A DNA stretch of 64,000 bases from NCBI GenBank assembly GCA_949290735.1, contig CASESV010000009.1:1-64000 (forward strand). The letters run 5' to 3'. How positions within the stretch are numbered: the first letter of the stretch is position 1; each line of letters begins with the position of its first letter. A program made the translations under genes and the position numbers. Below the pieces are notes generated by a model. That model was not told the DNA's origin and ran no database searches. It saw only the letters and a program-made list of their open reading frames with translations. Of this stretch, positions 1-10,267 are shown piece after piece. Source of the DNA: an uncultured Mycoplasmataceae bacterium (lineage in GTDB: Bacteria; Bacillota_I; Bacilli_A; Mycoplasmatales; Mycoplasmoidaceae).

Positions 1-582
1 TTTTAGATTTAAAGCTTTAACTAAAATAGCTTTTAAACCTTTTAATCTACCACCTTTAACCAATTGGGTTGCATTAGTGATACAAGTGAATCCACAATAC
101 GAACTTATTAAATTTTTTACTGCTTTTTCAATTTCAGCAAAAGACTTATTCATATCCATACCTTTTTTAACAGTTTCAATTGCCATGTTTTGCATGTAAC
201 CAAGTCCTCTTGAGTCAACAACTAATATTCTTTCTTTATCTCCAGTTGAATCTTCAATTTGTTTTTTAATATTTAAATATGTTTGATAAGTTCCACTAAA
301 TTCTTTAGTAATTGTGAAAATAACTACTTTTTCATATTCCTTTAATAGTTGTTCAACTTTTTCATACATTATTCCAAATGGAGCTTGACTTGTTTTAACA
401 TCATAACCTTTATCCAGTGCATCTAAAATTTCTTCTCTACTAATACCATATCAATCGTCATACAATTTATCTTGCCCATTAGAACCAATTATTACCCCAA
501 AAGGTATAACGTAGGAATCTTCATGTATATTTAATCCATCAGAATCACTAGACGTATCAAGTAGAAAGCAATATTTCTTCAT
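1..582 (-). CDS. DegV family fatty-acid-binding protein, C-terminus beyond window
   Basis: The gene starts at 582 and reads leftward past base 1, so only about 194 N-terminal residues are present. DegV proteins bind fatty acids; in Firmicutes, DegV-type FakB proteins present fatty acids to the FakA kinase. I see the N-terminal DTSSDSDG segment, the FTITKEFSGTYQ motif, a VVDSRGLGYMQ segment and LVKGGRLKG, all typical of the family. Three residues of coding (TAA of the upstream paralogue at 584-586, one spacer base, then ATG) show it is co-transcribed with the second DegV gene. Bases 1-55 are identical to 902-956 of that paralogue, pointing to recent gene conversion or duplication. The lipid specificity cannot be read from sequence. 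Confidence 0.9.
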
Positions 583-583
583 C

Positions 584-1466
584 TTACTCTCCTTCAAAAT
601 CTGTATATGCAATTACCGTAAATGACTGACTACCTAAGTGTGCAATAATTGCAGTAGGTAATTTTCTGTCAGTAATAAATTCAACATTTTCAAACATGTT
701 AAATTTGAGTTTTGTGTAGTTTATAATATCATTTAATTCATTAGAAGGAGGTAAATCTATAAAAATACAAACCTTTTTAATTTTATTTTTTTTAGTATTT
801 AGTTCTTTTTCAAGAATACTAAAACCCTTATCAATAGCTCCTGCTAATTTTGTTGCTTTATCTTGATAATCTAATTTTCCATCTTGATATTTAATAATTA
901 GTTTTAGATTTAAAGCTTTAACTAAAATAGCTTTTAAACCTTTTAATCTACCACCTGATACAAGTGAATCCACAATATGAATTTATATATTTTTTTACTG
1001 TTTTTTCAATATCTCCAAATGTTTTATTGCTATCAATTAATTTTTTGACTAATTTCATACATTCATTTTGCATATATCCTAAACTTTTAGAATCAACCAC
1101 AAGGATTCTATCTTTACCATATTTTGTTTCTAATGCTTTTTTGATATTTAAATAACTTTGATAAGTTCCACTAAATTCTTTAGTTATTGTGAATATAATT
1201 ACTTTTTCAAATTCTTTTAATAGATTCTCAACTTCATTATAACACTTACCATATGATGGTTGGCTTGTTTTTACATCATATCCTTTATCAAGAGCTTCAA
1301 TCACACTATCTCTATCTATTTGATATCAATCATCATATACTTTTTCTTCTTTTCCATCATTTATTATAATTCCAAAAGGGATTACAAAAGTATCACTATG
1401 GATATTTATTGCATCTTGATCACTTGATGTATCTATTAAAAAACAAAATTTTTTCTTATTGTTCAT
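584..1466 (-). pseudogene. DegV family protein, frameshifted by a 23-base deletion
   Basis: The reading frame opens at 1466 (a second in-frame ATG lies at 1472) with MNNKKKFCFLIDTSSD and continues through FTITKEFSGTYQ and the Cys-Gly-Phe-Thr-Cys segment. It then stops at a TAG at 948-950. The rest of the DegV domain (SGGRLKG to the C-terminus) is open in another frame, ending at 584. Compared with the downstream paralogue, 23 bases are missing between 956 and 957, exactly where the frame breaks and where the family has the conserved strand leading to L-(V/K)-x-GGR. The flanks of the gap are identical in both copies. The two halves could give fragments, but a working DegV protein is not expected. 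Recoding or an assembly error are the alternatives. Confidence 0.75.
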
Positions 1467-1473
1467 ATACATT

Positions 1474-1490
1474 ATTATATACTATATAAT
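1474..1490. promoter_or_regulatory. Divergent -10 elements between degV pair and ytpR
   Basis: On the plus strand TATAAT lies at 1485-1490, 16 bases before the ATG at 1507. On the minus strand TATAAT lies at 1479-1474, seven bases before the ATG at 1466, so that transcript would be leaderless. No clear -35 boxes or Shine-Dalgarno sequences are seen. Assignment is by motif only. Confidence 0.5.
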
Positions 1491-1506
1491 AAGATAAGTA
1501 GTATTT

Positions 1507-2082
1507 ATGAACATTTTTTACTCTAAAAAAACACTTGATAATAATTTAGTTGCACCAGTATTTGATAGTAATATTAAGTTAATCAATAAAAATAATAATT
1601 CACTTTTTGTTGACGATAATAACAATCTATTAGGATTTAATATTAAATGAAAAAACACAAACATCGCAGAAGGAAGATTGTTTCCAACAAATGAAATTAT
1701 TAAATACATTGAAGAACAATCAGGTTTGTCATTTAAAATGTCAACTAAAGGTTTTGTTGTAGGTCAGATTATTAATGCTGAGAAAATAGAAGATACTCAT
1801 TTAACAAAATGTAAAGTTGATATTGGTAGCGAAATTTTAGATATAGTTTGTGGAGCAAATAATGCCAGAAAAGATATTAAAGTTGTTGTTGCAACAAATG
1901 GGGTATTAATGCCATCAGGCTTATTAATTAGACCAACAAAACTTAAAGGTTATGATTCAATTGGGATGCTATGTAGCCAAAAAGAGTTAAATTTAACTGG
2001 ATTTAATGAGTCTGGTATTATTGAATTACCAGAAAATTATAAAGTGGGAGAGGTGCTAAAACAAATGTATAAAAATTTATAA
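1507..2082 (+). CDS. ytpR: YtpR-like tRNA-binding (EMAP II/OB-fold) domain protein
   Basis: A 191-residue protein. The C-terminal two thirds form a tRNA_bind OB-fold like that in the N-terminus of PheRS beta and in YtpR: a VGQIINAEKIEDTHLTKCKVD strand region, then IVCGANNAR, then a GYDSIGMLCS loop, which are the usual signatures. The N-terminal ~70 residues resemble the small extra domain of Firmicute YtpR. The likely role is RNA or tRNA binding; the exact function is unknown even in model species. The start at 1507 follows a -10 box at 1485-1490. TGA at about 1648 must be read as Trp. The next gene, rpoE, has its own promoter. Confidence 0.85.
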
Positions 2083-2110
2083 AATTACCTATTTTTTAAT
2101 CAATTTTATA

Positions 2111-2146
2111 TATAATATACTTGTATATCAACATCGTATAAAGGAG
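2111..2146 (+). promoter_or_regulatory. rpoE promoter -10 and ribosome binding site
   Basis: TATAAT at 2111-2116 is followed by a 5' leader with AAGGAG at 2141-2146, four bases before the rpoE ATG at 2151. This is one of the few strong Shine-Dalgarno sequences in the window. Confidence 0.6.
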
Positions 2147-2150
2147 TAAT

Positions 2151-2600
2151 ATGACAAACTTGTTAGAAATCGCAAAAGATGTTATCAGAAAAAATCATAA
2201 AAAAAATAAAGCAGTAGCTTTTAATGATTTATGAAAGAAAACAGCAAGTCAAGTAAAAATCAAGGATGTTAATGATGAAGAACAAATTTCTGACTTTTAC
2301 ATCTTATTACTTCAAGATCCGAATTTTATCAAAATAAATGGAAATGAATGAACATTAAAAGAATTTCATACATTTTCAGAAGTTGAAAAAATGTCTGAAC
2401 CAATTTATCAAACAGAAGAGTTTACAATTGCAGAAGATAATTATCAAGAATTTATGTCTGAATATGAAAAAAGTGAATTAAAACATAAAGGTAGAAATTC
2501 TGATACAACTGCTATGGATTTAGAAGAGCTTGAAAATTCTTCAATAGATGAAGATGACTTATTGGATGATGATGTTGAATATGATGATATAGAGGAATAA
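2151..2600 (+). CDS. rpoE: DNA-directed RNA polymerase delta subunit
   Basis: A 149-residue protein. The N-terminal ~85 residues match the HARE-HTH domain of RpoE (MTNLLEIAKDVIRKN, F-x-DLW, then D-x-F-x-LLQDPNF). The C-terminal ~60 residues are strongly acidic (runs of Asp and Glu near 2560-2600), as in the delta subunit of Firmicutes, where the acidic tail competes with nucleic acid and speeds polymerase recycling. Two TGA codons in the helix-turn-helix region occupy conserved Trp positions. Followed after 11 bases by fba; the same rpoE-fba-ychF order is known from M. genitalium. Function assignment is firm from domain layout. Confidence 0.92.
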
Positions 2601-2611
2601 GTAGGTGAATT

Positions 2612-3496
2612 ATGAAAAATAAATTATTTAGTACTTTGAAAGATGTTTTACCAGAAGCAAAATTACATAATTATGCAATAGCACAAATTAATATTAATAA
2701 TTTAGAATGAATTAAAGCTGTTTTAGATGCAGCTCAGGAAACAGCTACTCCAGTTATTTTAGGAGTTTCAGAAGGTGCTGCTAAATATATGTGTGGATTT
2801 AAAAATGTACATGATATGGTGGCAAATGTAATGGTAAATAAAAATATAACTGTACCAGTTGTTTTACATTTAGATCATGGTTCATTTGATGGTTGTAAAG
2901 CTGCATTAGAAGCAGGATTTAGTTCTGTAATGTATGATGGAAGTTCTAAACCATTTGATGTTAATATGGCAGAATCTTTTTCAATAACTAAACTAGCAAA
3001 AAAGTATAAGGCTTCTGTTGAAGTTGAAGTTGGTGGAGTTGGCGGAGAAGAAGATGGAGTTGTATCAATGGGAGAAAATGCAAATTTAAATGAATGTATT
3101 GCAATGAGTAGATTACCAATTGATGCATTAGCCGCTTCTGTTGGATCAATACATGGTTTATATCCAAAAAATTGAAAATCTTTAAACTTTGAATTATTAG
3201 CTGAAGTTAATTCAGGAACAAATGCTATTCCATTAGTTTTACATGGTGGAACAGGGATTCCAAATGATCAAATTAGAAGATCCATTGCATTAGGAATTAC
3301 CAAAATAAATGTTAATACTGAATGTCAAATCTCTTTTGCAGCTGCAACAAGAAATTACATTAAAGCAGATAAAGACCTTAATACTAATAAAAAAGGTTAT
3401 GACCCAAGAAAATTGTTAGCTCCAGGTGCTGAAGCAATTAAAAAAACATGTATTGAAAAATTTAAATTATTTGGTTCATTAGGAACTGCTAAATAG
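2612..3496 (+). CDS. fba: Class II fructose-1,6-bisphosphate aldolase
   Basis: A 294-residue cytoplasmic glycolytic enzyme that splits fructose-1,6-bisphosphate into glyceraldehyde-3-phosphate and dihydroxyacetone phosphate using a divalent metal. Family hallmarks are visible: HLDHG at residues 86-90 (catalytic Asp88, metal-ligand His89), VEVEVGGVGGEEDG, the second metal-binding segment LHGGTGIP, and the phosphate-binding KINVNTE. Length is usual for the short class II (ketose-bisphosphate) group. It sits between rpoE and ychF with gaps of 11 and 3 bases, suggesting one operon. Nothing anomalous. Confidence 0.96.
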
Positions 3497-3499
3497 TAT

Positions 3500-4603
3500 A
3501 TGAATTTATCAACAGGAATTATAGGTTTACCAAATGTTGGAAAATCAACATTATTTAATGCTATCACAAATTCACAAGCTGAAGCTGCAAATTATCCATT
3601 TGCAACAATAGAACCAAATGTAGGTATTGTTAATTTATATGATAAGAGATTAGAAACTTTAGCAAATTTAGTTAATCCAGAAAAAGTTGTTTATTCAACT
3701 GTTAAATTTGTTGATATTGCTGGATTAGTTAAAGGTGCTAGCAAAGGTGAAGGTTTAGGAAATAAATTTTTACAAAATATTAGAGAAGTTAATGCTATAG
3801 TGCATGTTGTTAGATGTTTTGAAGATAATAATATTACCCATGTTCATAATAAGATAGATCCTATTGATGATATTAACACAATCAATTTGGAATTAATTAT
3901 ATCTGATTTAGAAATCATTGAAAACAGAATGAATAAAATCAGAAAAACTGCTCAATCTACTAATGATAAAAAAATTAAAGAGGAATTCGAAGTTTTAAAT
4001 AAAATTTTTGATTGTTTAAGTAATGATAAAATGGCAATAGAAGCTAATTTATCACATGAAGAGTTAATGGTAATTAAACACTTTAATTTAATAACTCTAA
4101 AACCATTTTTATTTGTTGCAAACATATCAGAAAATGAACTATCCAATCCTGAAAATAATAAACATTATAGTGCATTAGTTAATTATGCTAAAGAAAAAAA
4201 TATAAATGTTATTCCAATTAGTGCAAAAATTGAATATGAGATATCAAGATTATCAAAGGAAGAACAAGCTGATTATATTAATATGCTTAATATAACTGAG
4301 CCAGGATTACATAAACTAACATCAGCTGCTTTCAAATTGTTGGGTCTTAGTACTTTTTTTACTGTTGGTAAAAAAGAAGTAAGATCATGAATTTTTAAAA
4401 ATGGTTCAACAGCTCCTCAATGTGCTGGAGAAATTCATTCTGATTTTGAACGGGGATTTATCAAAGTAGAAGTGATAAAGTATAATGATTATATTGAATA
4501 TAAAAATGAAAATGCAATTAAAGAAGCAGGTAAATTAAATCTTGAGGGAAAAACTTATATAGTTCAAGATGGTGATATATGTAATTTTAAATTTAATGTT
4601 TAA
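3500..4603 (+). CDS. ychF: Redox-regulated ATPase/GTPase YchF (Ola1 family)
   Basis: A 367-residue Obg-family P-loop protein that binds ribosomes and prefers [12 protein letters not shown] (residues 9-17) is the Walker A motif; [17 protein letters not shown] is the switch II region with the YchF-type sequence; a helical coiled-coil insertion spans roughly residues 135-200; the C-terminus is a TGS domain ([16 protein letters not shown], then a final V-Q-D-G-D stretch). TGA near 4388 encodes the Trp before IFKNG. The ATG at 3500 is three bases after the fba stop, so translation is probably coupled. High certainty. Confidence 0.96.
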
Positions 4604-4614
4604 GGGGATAATAT

Positions 4615-5265
4615 ATGGCTAAATTTAGAGCGTTAACATTACCAAAAGGATGAATAGAAGTTATTTGTGGCCCTATGTTTGCGGGTAAATCTGATGAATT
4701 AATTAGAACACTTCATAAGATGCAATATGCTGATATTGAATATGTTGTTTTTAAACCAACAACTGATAAAAGAAGTGATAAAGCTATTAAAAGTAGAAAT
4801 GGTTTAATTAATGATGCTCATGAAATTAATGAACCATATGAGATACTTGAATTTATCATGAATCAAAATAAGATTTTTAATGTCATAGCTATTGATGAAG
4901 CTCAATTTTTTTCAAATGATTTAGTTGATGTTGCCGATATTTTAGCAGATAATGGATATGTTGTTATAGTGGCAGGACTTGATAGGGATTTTAGAGGAGA
5001 ACCATTTGGACCAATTCCTAAATTACTTACCAAAGCTGATATTGTTAATAAATTAACTGCGATATGTACAGAATGCGGAGCTCCAGCAACTAGAACACAA
5101 AGATTAATTAATAATAAACCAGCTCATTATAATGATCCATTAATACTAGTTGGAAATACCGAATCATATGCAGCTAGATGTAGACACTGCCATAAAGTTC
5201 CAGGAAAAATTAGAAATGAGCTTGAACAAAGATTTGTAAAACACACCAAACAACTTAAGCTATAA
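4615..5265 (+). CDS. tdk: Thymidine kinase (type II)
   Basis: A 216-residue enzyme phosphorylating thymidine for dTTP salvage, needed because mollicutes do not make pyrimidines de novo. GPMFAGKS at residues 19-26 is the P-loop, AIDEAQFF the Walker B/DEAQFF motif, and AGLDRDFRGEPFGP the lid region. Two Cys pairs (C-x-x-C near TECGAP, and CRHCH) form the structural zinc site. It follows ychF by 11 bases. Its last 11 bases overlap the end of the convergent nuclease gene, so no separate terminator fits between them. Confidence 0.96.
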
Positions 5266-7207
5266 GAGATTTAATATAATATTCAACAGCGATCATTGCC
5301 CTAACATCGTTCTCACAGTATTTTTTTAAGTTAATGGATAATTTTTCTCACTCTTTATCATCGATAATGTCATAAAACCTTTTTGTCGTTTCTGTTTGAC
5401 AAATTAACCCATTTTGTATTTTTTCAATATCATGGTAGTCAATTGATCCACTTTTTTGATATAAATCATTTCTTGTTTTACATATGAATGGTAAAACTTT
5501 TTTAATAGAATAATATCCACCTAGTTCTCTAATAACAATTGGAGGACTTATTTTTTTATTATTAACATTAAAATAGTCAGCTAAATCATGTAAATTATTA
5601 ATAATACAATCAATTTTTTCACTATACTCATTTTCATTAATAAATTTTTTTAATTCTTTCAATCTTGACCTTTCAAATGATTTATTATAAACAATATATG
5701 AAAAGTCATTTCCCATGTATAATGAATCTACAATATTTTTAAAATCATTAATAGTTATTTCTTTTGGATCTAAAAGTATATTATTACATTTTAGATCTTT
5801 CCCATCTGTACCATCATTATGATCAACAATAATTGAACATTGAGTAATTATTTGCATAAAGGGCAAAGAATTATCAATAACTCTAATTGATGAATTTAGA
5901 GTTTCAAAATCAAAATAAACTTTCTTGTTTTTTAAATTTGAAATTAATAAGCTTATTGAGCCTTCATTGATCAATACATCTTGATTAGATAATATGAACA
6001 TTCTGTACTTTTCATCACTTTTAAAATATTTTTGTAAATCATCATTTTTTTTGATTGTTGATAAAGATTGTTGGTCTTGTTTTACAATATTTCCTGAGTA
6101 TTTAAAAAGGTTATAACCCTTCATTAAAAATAATTGTTTTAGTTCTGGAAATAAATTAGATAATTTTCAATAACTTTTTTCATTGGGATGTGGATTAATT
6201 TCATCAATCATATCAATTTCTTTTTCTAGCATTTTGTTTTTATGATCTATTAACTCTTTGATAATTGAATTAAATTTAACATCGACATTAATAATTTGCT
6301 TTTTTGCTTCTTCAACTGTTTGCTTCTTAACGGATAATTCCATTCTTGTTTCTAAATCAATGTAATTTTGTTCACATAAATTTTTAATAATTATTGGACA
6401 TTCAACAAAGTCGATAAAGTCCTTAGTTTTTTTCTCTATTCCCATACCTTTTTTGATAAGAGATTTAATATTTAAATCATCTGATTTTGTTGTTGGTGAT
6501 CTAACAATATTGAAAGATGGTGTTAAATCAAATGGAACCTCTTTTTTATTAGCATAGCAATATTTAATTAAACAAAGATTATAGTCAAAATAAAAATCTT
6601 CAAGATAATCAATTCCATTTAAAACTTTTGATTGAAAAAAAATATCTAGATAATGATGTCTCTTTGCTGTACTTGTATTTTTTGTTTCAACTAAAAGAAT
6701 TTCATCACCTTGTTTTACTATTGCATCAGGTTTTGTTATTAATACATTTGAAATAAATACAGGTTGAAATAATATAATATTTTCATTATCTAAAATTAAT
6801 TTTTTTGTAATCTCTGCAATTTCTTCTTGTTTTTTGAATTTGTAATCACCATTTTCAAGATCATATATTTTTTCTATATGTTTAAATTTTGAACAAATAA
6901 ATAATCTTGATTTTTCATCTATTATGATCCCTTCAATTATTTTAGGATCATCTTTATCAACATCTCCAAGTTCTTCCTTTACTTCTTTATAATATTCATA
7001 AGAATCAAAATCATATTCTCCATCATTATCTTCTTCAGTTTCAATTTCAATTTCTTTTATTTGTGTTTTAATAGTTGCTTGTATTTCTTGATTAGAAAAA
7101 AACCACAATGCGGGTTGTTTAGTAAAATAATTTATAAAGTCATATTTCCCAATATATTTTGATTTTTTCATAAAATTATAAGATATATTATTATTATACA
7201 TAATCAT
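5255..7207 (-). CDS. DUF2779-like protein: PD-(D/E)XK nuclease plus DEDD exonuclease-like domain
   Basis: A single 650-residue frame once TGA is read as Trp. The N-terminal half carries a RecB/Cas4-like PD-(D/E)XK core: Pro160-Asp161, then Val-Glu174-Thr-Lys176 followed by a helix, as in this nuclease superfamily. The C-terminal part has an RNase H-fold DEDD layout: FDFET at 432-436 (ExoI-like Asp and Glu), YNKSFE at 507-512 (ExoII-like), and Y630-x-x-x-D634 (ExoIII-like). This arrangement is what I know as DUF2779, widespread but uncharacterised. The residues between 50 and 90 are very acidic. It ends 11 bases inside tdk and starts 16 bases from a divergent gene. A DNA or RNA processing role is inferred. 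Confidence 0.75.
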
Positions 7208-7223
7208 AATGTATAATATTTAC
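7208..7223. promoter_or_regulatory. Overlapping bidirectional -10 elements between two divergent leaderless genes
   Basis: Only 16 bases separate the divergent ATGs at 7207 (minus) and 7224 (plus). TATAAT at 7212-7217 faces right and TATTAT (complement of 7213-7218) faces left. Each is five or six bases from its start codon, so both transcripts should begin at or next to the ATG. Confidence 0.55.
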
Positions 7224-7415
7224 ATGAATAATAGTGGCAAAAAAAATAAGTATAATCAAAATGAAGTCAAAACATTTTGAACACACAAAAAACCTTTTGA
7301 ATCAAAGTCAAAATATACTACTTCTGATGCAAGTATAAAAAATCGTTTTGATTTTGGTGAAGATGAAGAAGTTTTAGTTAGAAATATTAAATGATATGAC
7401 AAAAACAATTTTTAA
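7224..7415 (+). CDS. Small basic hypothetical protein overlapping cdd
   Basis: A 63-residue frame (two TGA codons as Trp) rich in Lys and Asn in its first half, with an acidic GEDEE patch and ending in VRNIKWYDKNNF. I do not recognise it. Support for reality: a well-placed -10 box at 7212-7217 gives it a leaderless start, and it overlaps the first 20 bases of cdd in another frame, a typical coupling arrangement. No membrane segment or cysteine is present. It may be a short regulatory or nucleic-acid-binding protein, or merely an upstream frame that loads ribosomes for cdd. Confidence 0.5.
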
Positions 7416-7800
7416 AGAATTAAAACAGCTTCATAAAAAAACTTATGCTATTTATTCTAATTATCCAGTATCATGTATCATTATTGATGATAAGGGTAAT
7501 CACTATTATGGGGTGAATATTGAAAACTCCTCTTATGGTCTTACAATGTGTGCTGAAAGGGTTGCAATTGGAAATGCAATTGTAGATGGTTCAAAGAAAT
7601 TTAAACAGATTCATATTCTTGCTGGTGAAAGTAACAACATTATAGGCGTGCCATGTGGTGCTTGTAGACAAGTTATGAATGAGTTTATTGATGATAACTG
7701 TGAGATATATTTATGGAGAATAGATGGGCAATATATAAAAACAAATATAAGTTCTTTAATACCAAGTGGATTTAATAAGAATTTTTTTAGTAAGGAGTAA
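7396..7800 (+). CDS. cdd: Cytidine deaminase
   Basis: A 134-residue zinc enzyme converting (deoxy)cytidine to (deoxy)uridine in pyrimidine salvage. The active site is clear: Cys52-Ala-Glu54 (the zinc ligand position occupied by Cys in the short homotetrameric form, and the proton-shuttle Glu) and PCGACRQ with zinc ligands Cys87 and Cys90. Length fits the ~130-residue tetrameric type. It overlaps the small upstream frame by 20 bases and is followed after two bases by manB; cdd beside a phosphohexomutase is also the order in M. genitalium. Confidence 0.95.
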   Translation: MTKTIFKELKQLHKKTYAIYSNYPVSCIIIDDKGNHYYGVNIENSSYGLTMCAERVAIGNAIVDGSKKFKQIHILAGESNNIIGVPCGACRQVMNEFIDDNCEIYLWRIDGQYIKTNISSLIPSGFNKNFFSKE

Positions 7801-7802
7801 TT

Positions 7803-9482
7803 ATGAGTAATAAAGAAAATTTAATTTACAATTATTGATTAAAATCACCAGATGTACCAGAATGTATGAAAGAATGAATGAGAGAAATGACTAGGGATGA
7901 GATTGAAATGTCATTTCAAGATACTCAAATTAAATTTGGAACAGCAGGTTACAGGGCAATTTTTGGACCAGGACCATTATTTTTGAATAAATTCACTTTT
8001 CAACAATTAGCTGTTGGATATGCAAAATTTATTTTATCTAATGATGATATAAGTCAGAAAAAAAACAAAAGATATAAGGTTTTTATAGGACATGATAATA
8101 GAAAATTTGCTAGAGAGATGTCAATTTTAGTAGCTGAAGTTTTAAGTTCATTCAATATAGAAGTTTATTTAAACGAGTATAACGATGTTATTACAACTCC
8201 AATGGTATCATATGTTGTTAGACATTTTAAATTTGATGGTGCTATTAATATTACAGCTAGTCATAATCCAAAAGAGTATTTAGGTTTTAAAGCATATAAT
8301 TCCTTAGGGGCACAGGTTAATGATAAAGAAGCAAATTTGATTTCATCATATTTACCTGAATGATCAGCTAATCTTACAAGATCATATATACCTAGAGTAG
8401 ATTTAATAAACTATTTAAGTAGTAAATGATTGTCTAAATATTACGAAAGCATAAAAAAATCTATATTTATTACTGAGTACAAAAAAACTAATGACCCAAT
8501 TGTAATTACTACACACCATGGTGCAGCTTCACTATATATTGAATCTTTCTTAAATTCTTTAGGACATAATGCTGTATTAGTTGAGGAACAATGTTATGAA
8601 GATGAAAATTTTGAGAATTCAAAAAATATGAATCCTGAAGATCCAGAATCATTTGAATTAGCTATTGAATTAGCAAATAAGATTCATTCTGATATTGCAA
8701 TTGGATTTGATCCTGATGGTGACCGTATGGCAGTTGCTATTAAACACAAGGGAAAGTGAAGATATTTATCTGGTAATGAAGCTGGAATTTTAGCAACCTA
8801 TTATTTTTTAACAAATAAAGATTTTGAAAATAAGGTTCCAGTAATTATTTCAACATACGTTTCAACATCATTAATCAATGAAATTGCAACAACACATAAT
8901 GCTTTAATATTAAGAACAGGTACAGGATTTAAAAATATTGCTCAAGCTATGGAACATATTGATTCTGAAAAGGCTGAATATGTTTTATCATTTGAAGAAG
9001 CAATAGGTATGAATATTTCTTTAGCAACTAGAGAAAAAGATTCATTTGCCGCTGCAGCATTATTTATTGAAATGTATAAATACTACAAAGAAAGAAAATT
9101 AGATTTAATTGATATTTTAGAAAATAGAATATATCAAAAATATAACAAATGATATGGAAGAACAGTTTCTTTAAAAATACCAGGTAATAATTGAAAAGCT
9201 AAAGCTAAGCAATTAGAAAAAAAAGTATTAACAATTAAAGAAGGAACAAAAATTTCTGGATTAACAATCAAACATGTATTTTGAAATGAAGCTGGTGGTT
9301 GTATTGAATGAGATTTAGGAAATGGATCATGAATTAAATTTAGAATTTCAGGAACAGAACCAAAATTTAAAATTTATATAAATCTAGTTATTGAAAGTAA
9401 AAAGGTATATTATAATTTTGATCAAGTTCAGGAATTTACAAATAATTTAGTAAAGAATATTAAAGGGAAATTATCTAAATAA
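7803..9482 (+). CDS. manB: Phosphohexomutase (phosphomannomutase/phosphoglucomutase family)
   Basis: A 559-residue member of the alpha-D-phosphohexomutase family, long form. The phosphoserine loop TASHNP has Ser153; the metal loop is DPDGDR at about 303-308; the sugar-binding loop is FEEAIG (near 9000); the phosphate-binding loop is RISGTEPKFKIYI near the C-terminus. The enzyme interconverts 1- and 6-phosphates of hexoses, or pentose phosphates from nucleoside breakdown, which suits its place after cdd. Substrate preference cannot be decided from sequence. Many TGA-Trp codons. The stop TAA shares its last base with the ATG of the next gene. Confidence 0.92.
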
Positions 9483-10267
9483 TGAATAAGATTGTATTGA
9501 TTAATTGAAATGAAGATATTAAAAAAACAAAAACTATTATTGATAGTATTAATTTTGTTTCATATTTATTTCAGGATCTTTCAATTTATAATTCATTTTC
9601 AAATGAACATTTGGAATCTATTAATAAAAGTGACTTTTCACAAAGCAATAGTCATCTTATTTGCCAAGATATCCCACAATTAAAAAAAGATACTTTCCCT
9701 ACAATTAATAACAATATTTTATTCAAAAATAAAACTGAAGGTATGATTATTTCTTCAAGAGATCATTATTATAATCCAGATACTAAAAGCAAATACACCC
9801 CACATAGTATTATTACTTCTGTTATTCAACAAAATAAGAAAGTTTTTTATACTTTAAGTGAAAATGGAATTCATTATTTGAAGAATGAAAGTGGGAAAAG
9901 GATCTTAGAAAAATTAAACAATGATTTATTACCTTTAAGTAATTTGTATTTAGAGAATTTGGTTATAATTTATAAACCATCATTTTTAGATAATAATGTA
10001 ACAGTATCAAATCAACATATCGATGAAATTATAAAGGTAATTAGAAGTTTTATGCATTCAGCATTTAATTTTCAATGTCCAGTTTTAGTAAGTGCTCCAA
10101 TAACACCTGAAAATATTTTATCTTTTTGTGTTACAAACAATATAGATGGGTTTATGATTGAACAGGGTAATTTAACTGAAGATCAAATCATAGATATTGT
10201 TAGAAAGGTTCATGGATGACAAAGAATAATCAAAAATCAATTAATGAGAAGAAGAAAATCATACTAG
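9482..10267 (+). CDS. Triosephosphate isomerase homologue lacking the catalytic residues
   Basis: A 261-residue TIM-barrel protein recognisable by N-terminal VLINWN, a C-terminal half aligning with TIM (VIIYKPSF for the usual YEPVWA; VSAPITPEN for YGGSVKPEN; IDGFMIEQGNL for DGALVGGASL), and its place before gpmI. The catalytic Lys of NWK is Asn10, the GHSERR His segment reads ISSRDH, the catalytic Glu is Lys165, loop 6 lacks the GTGKTAT sequence, and the phosphate-binding GG pairs are gone. Isomerase activity is therefore not expected. TGA at 10217 is read as Trp, adding a basic tail (QLMRRRKSY) that overlaps gpmI by 52 bases. It is intact, so it may be a retained pseudoenzyme rather than a decaying gene. 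Confidence 0.7.

Noticed and set aside
948-973. Programmed frameshift in the second DegV gene
   Set aside because: No slippery heptamer or downstream structure is seen, and the defect is a 23-base gap relative to the paralogue at a conserved strand.
5348-6166. Nuclease gene split into two proteins
   Set aside because: The two halves share a frame; only TGA (Trp) codons lie between, and the Trp-containing junction reads smoothly. Standard genetic code would fragment most genes here.
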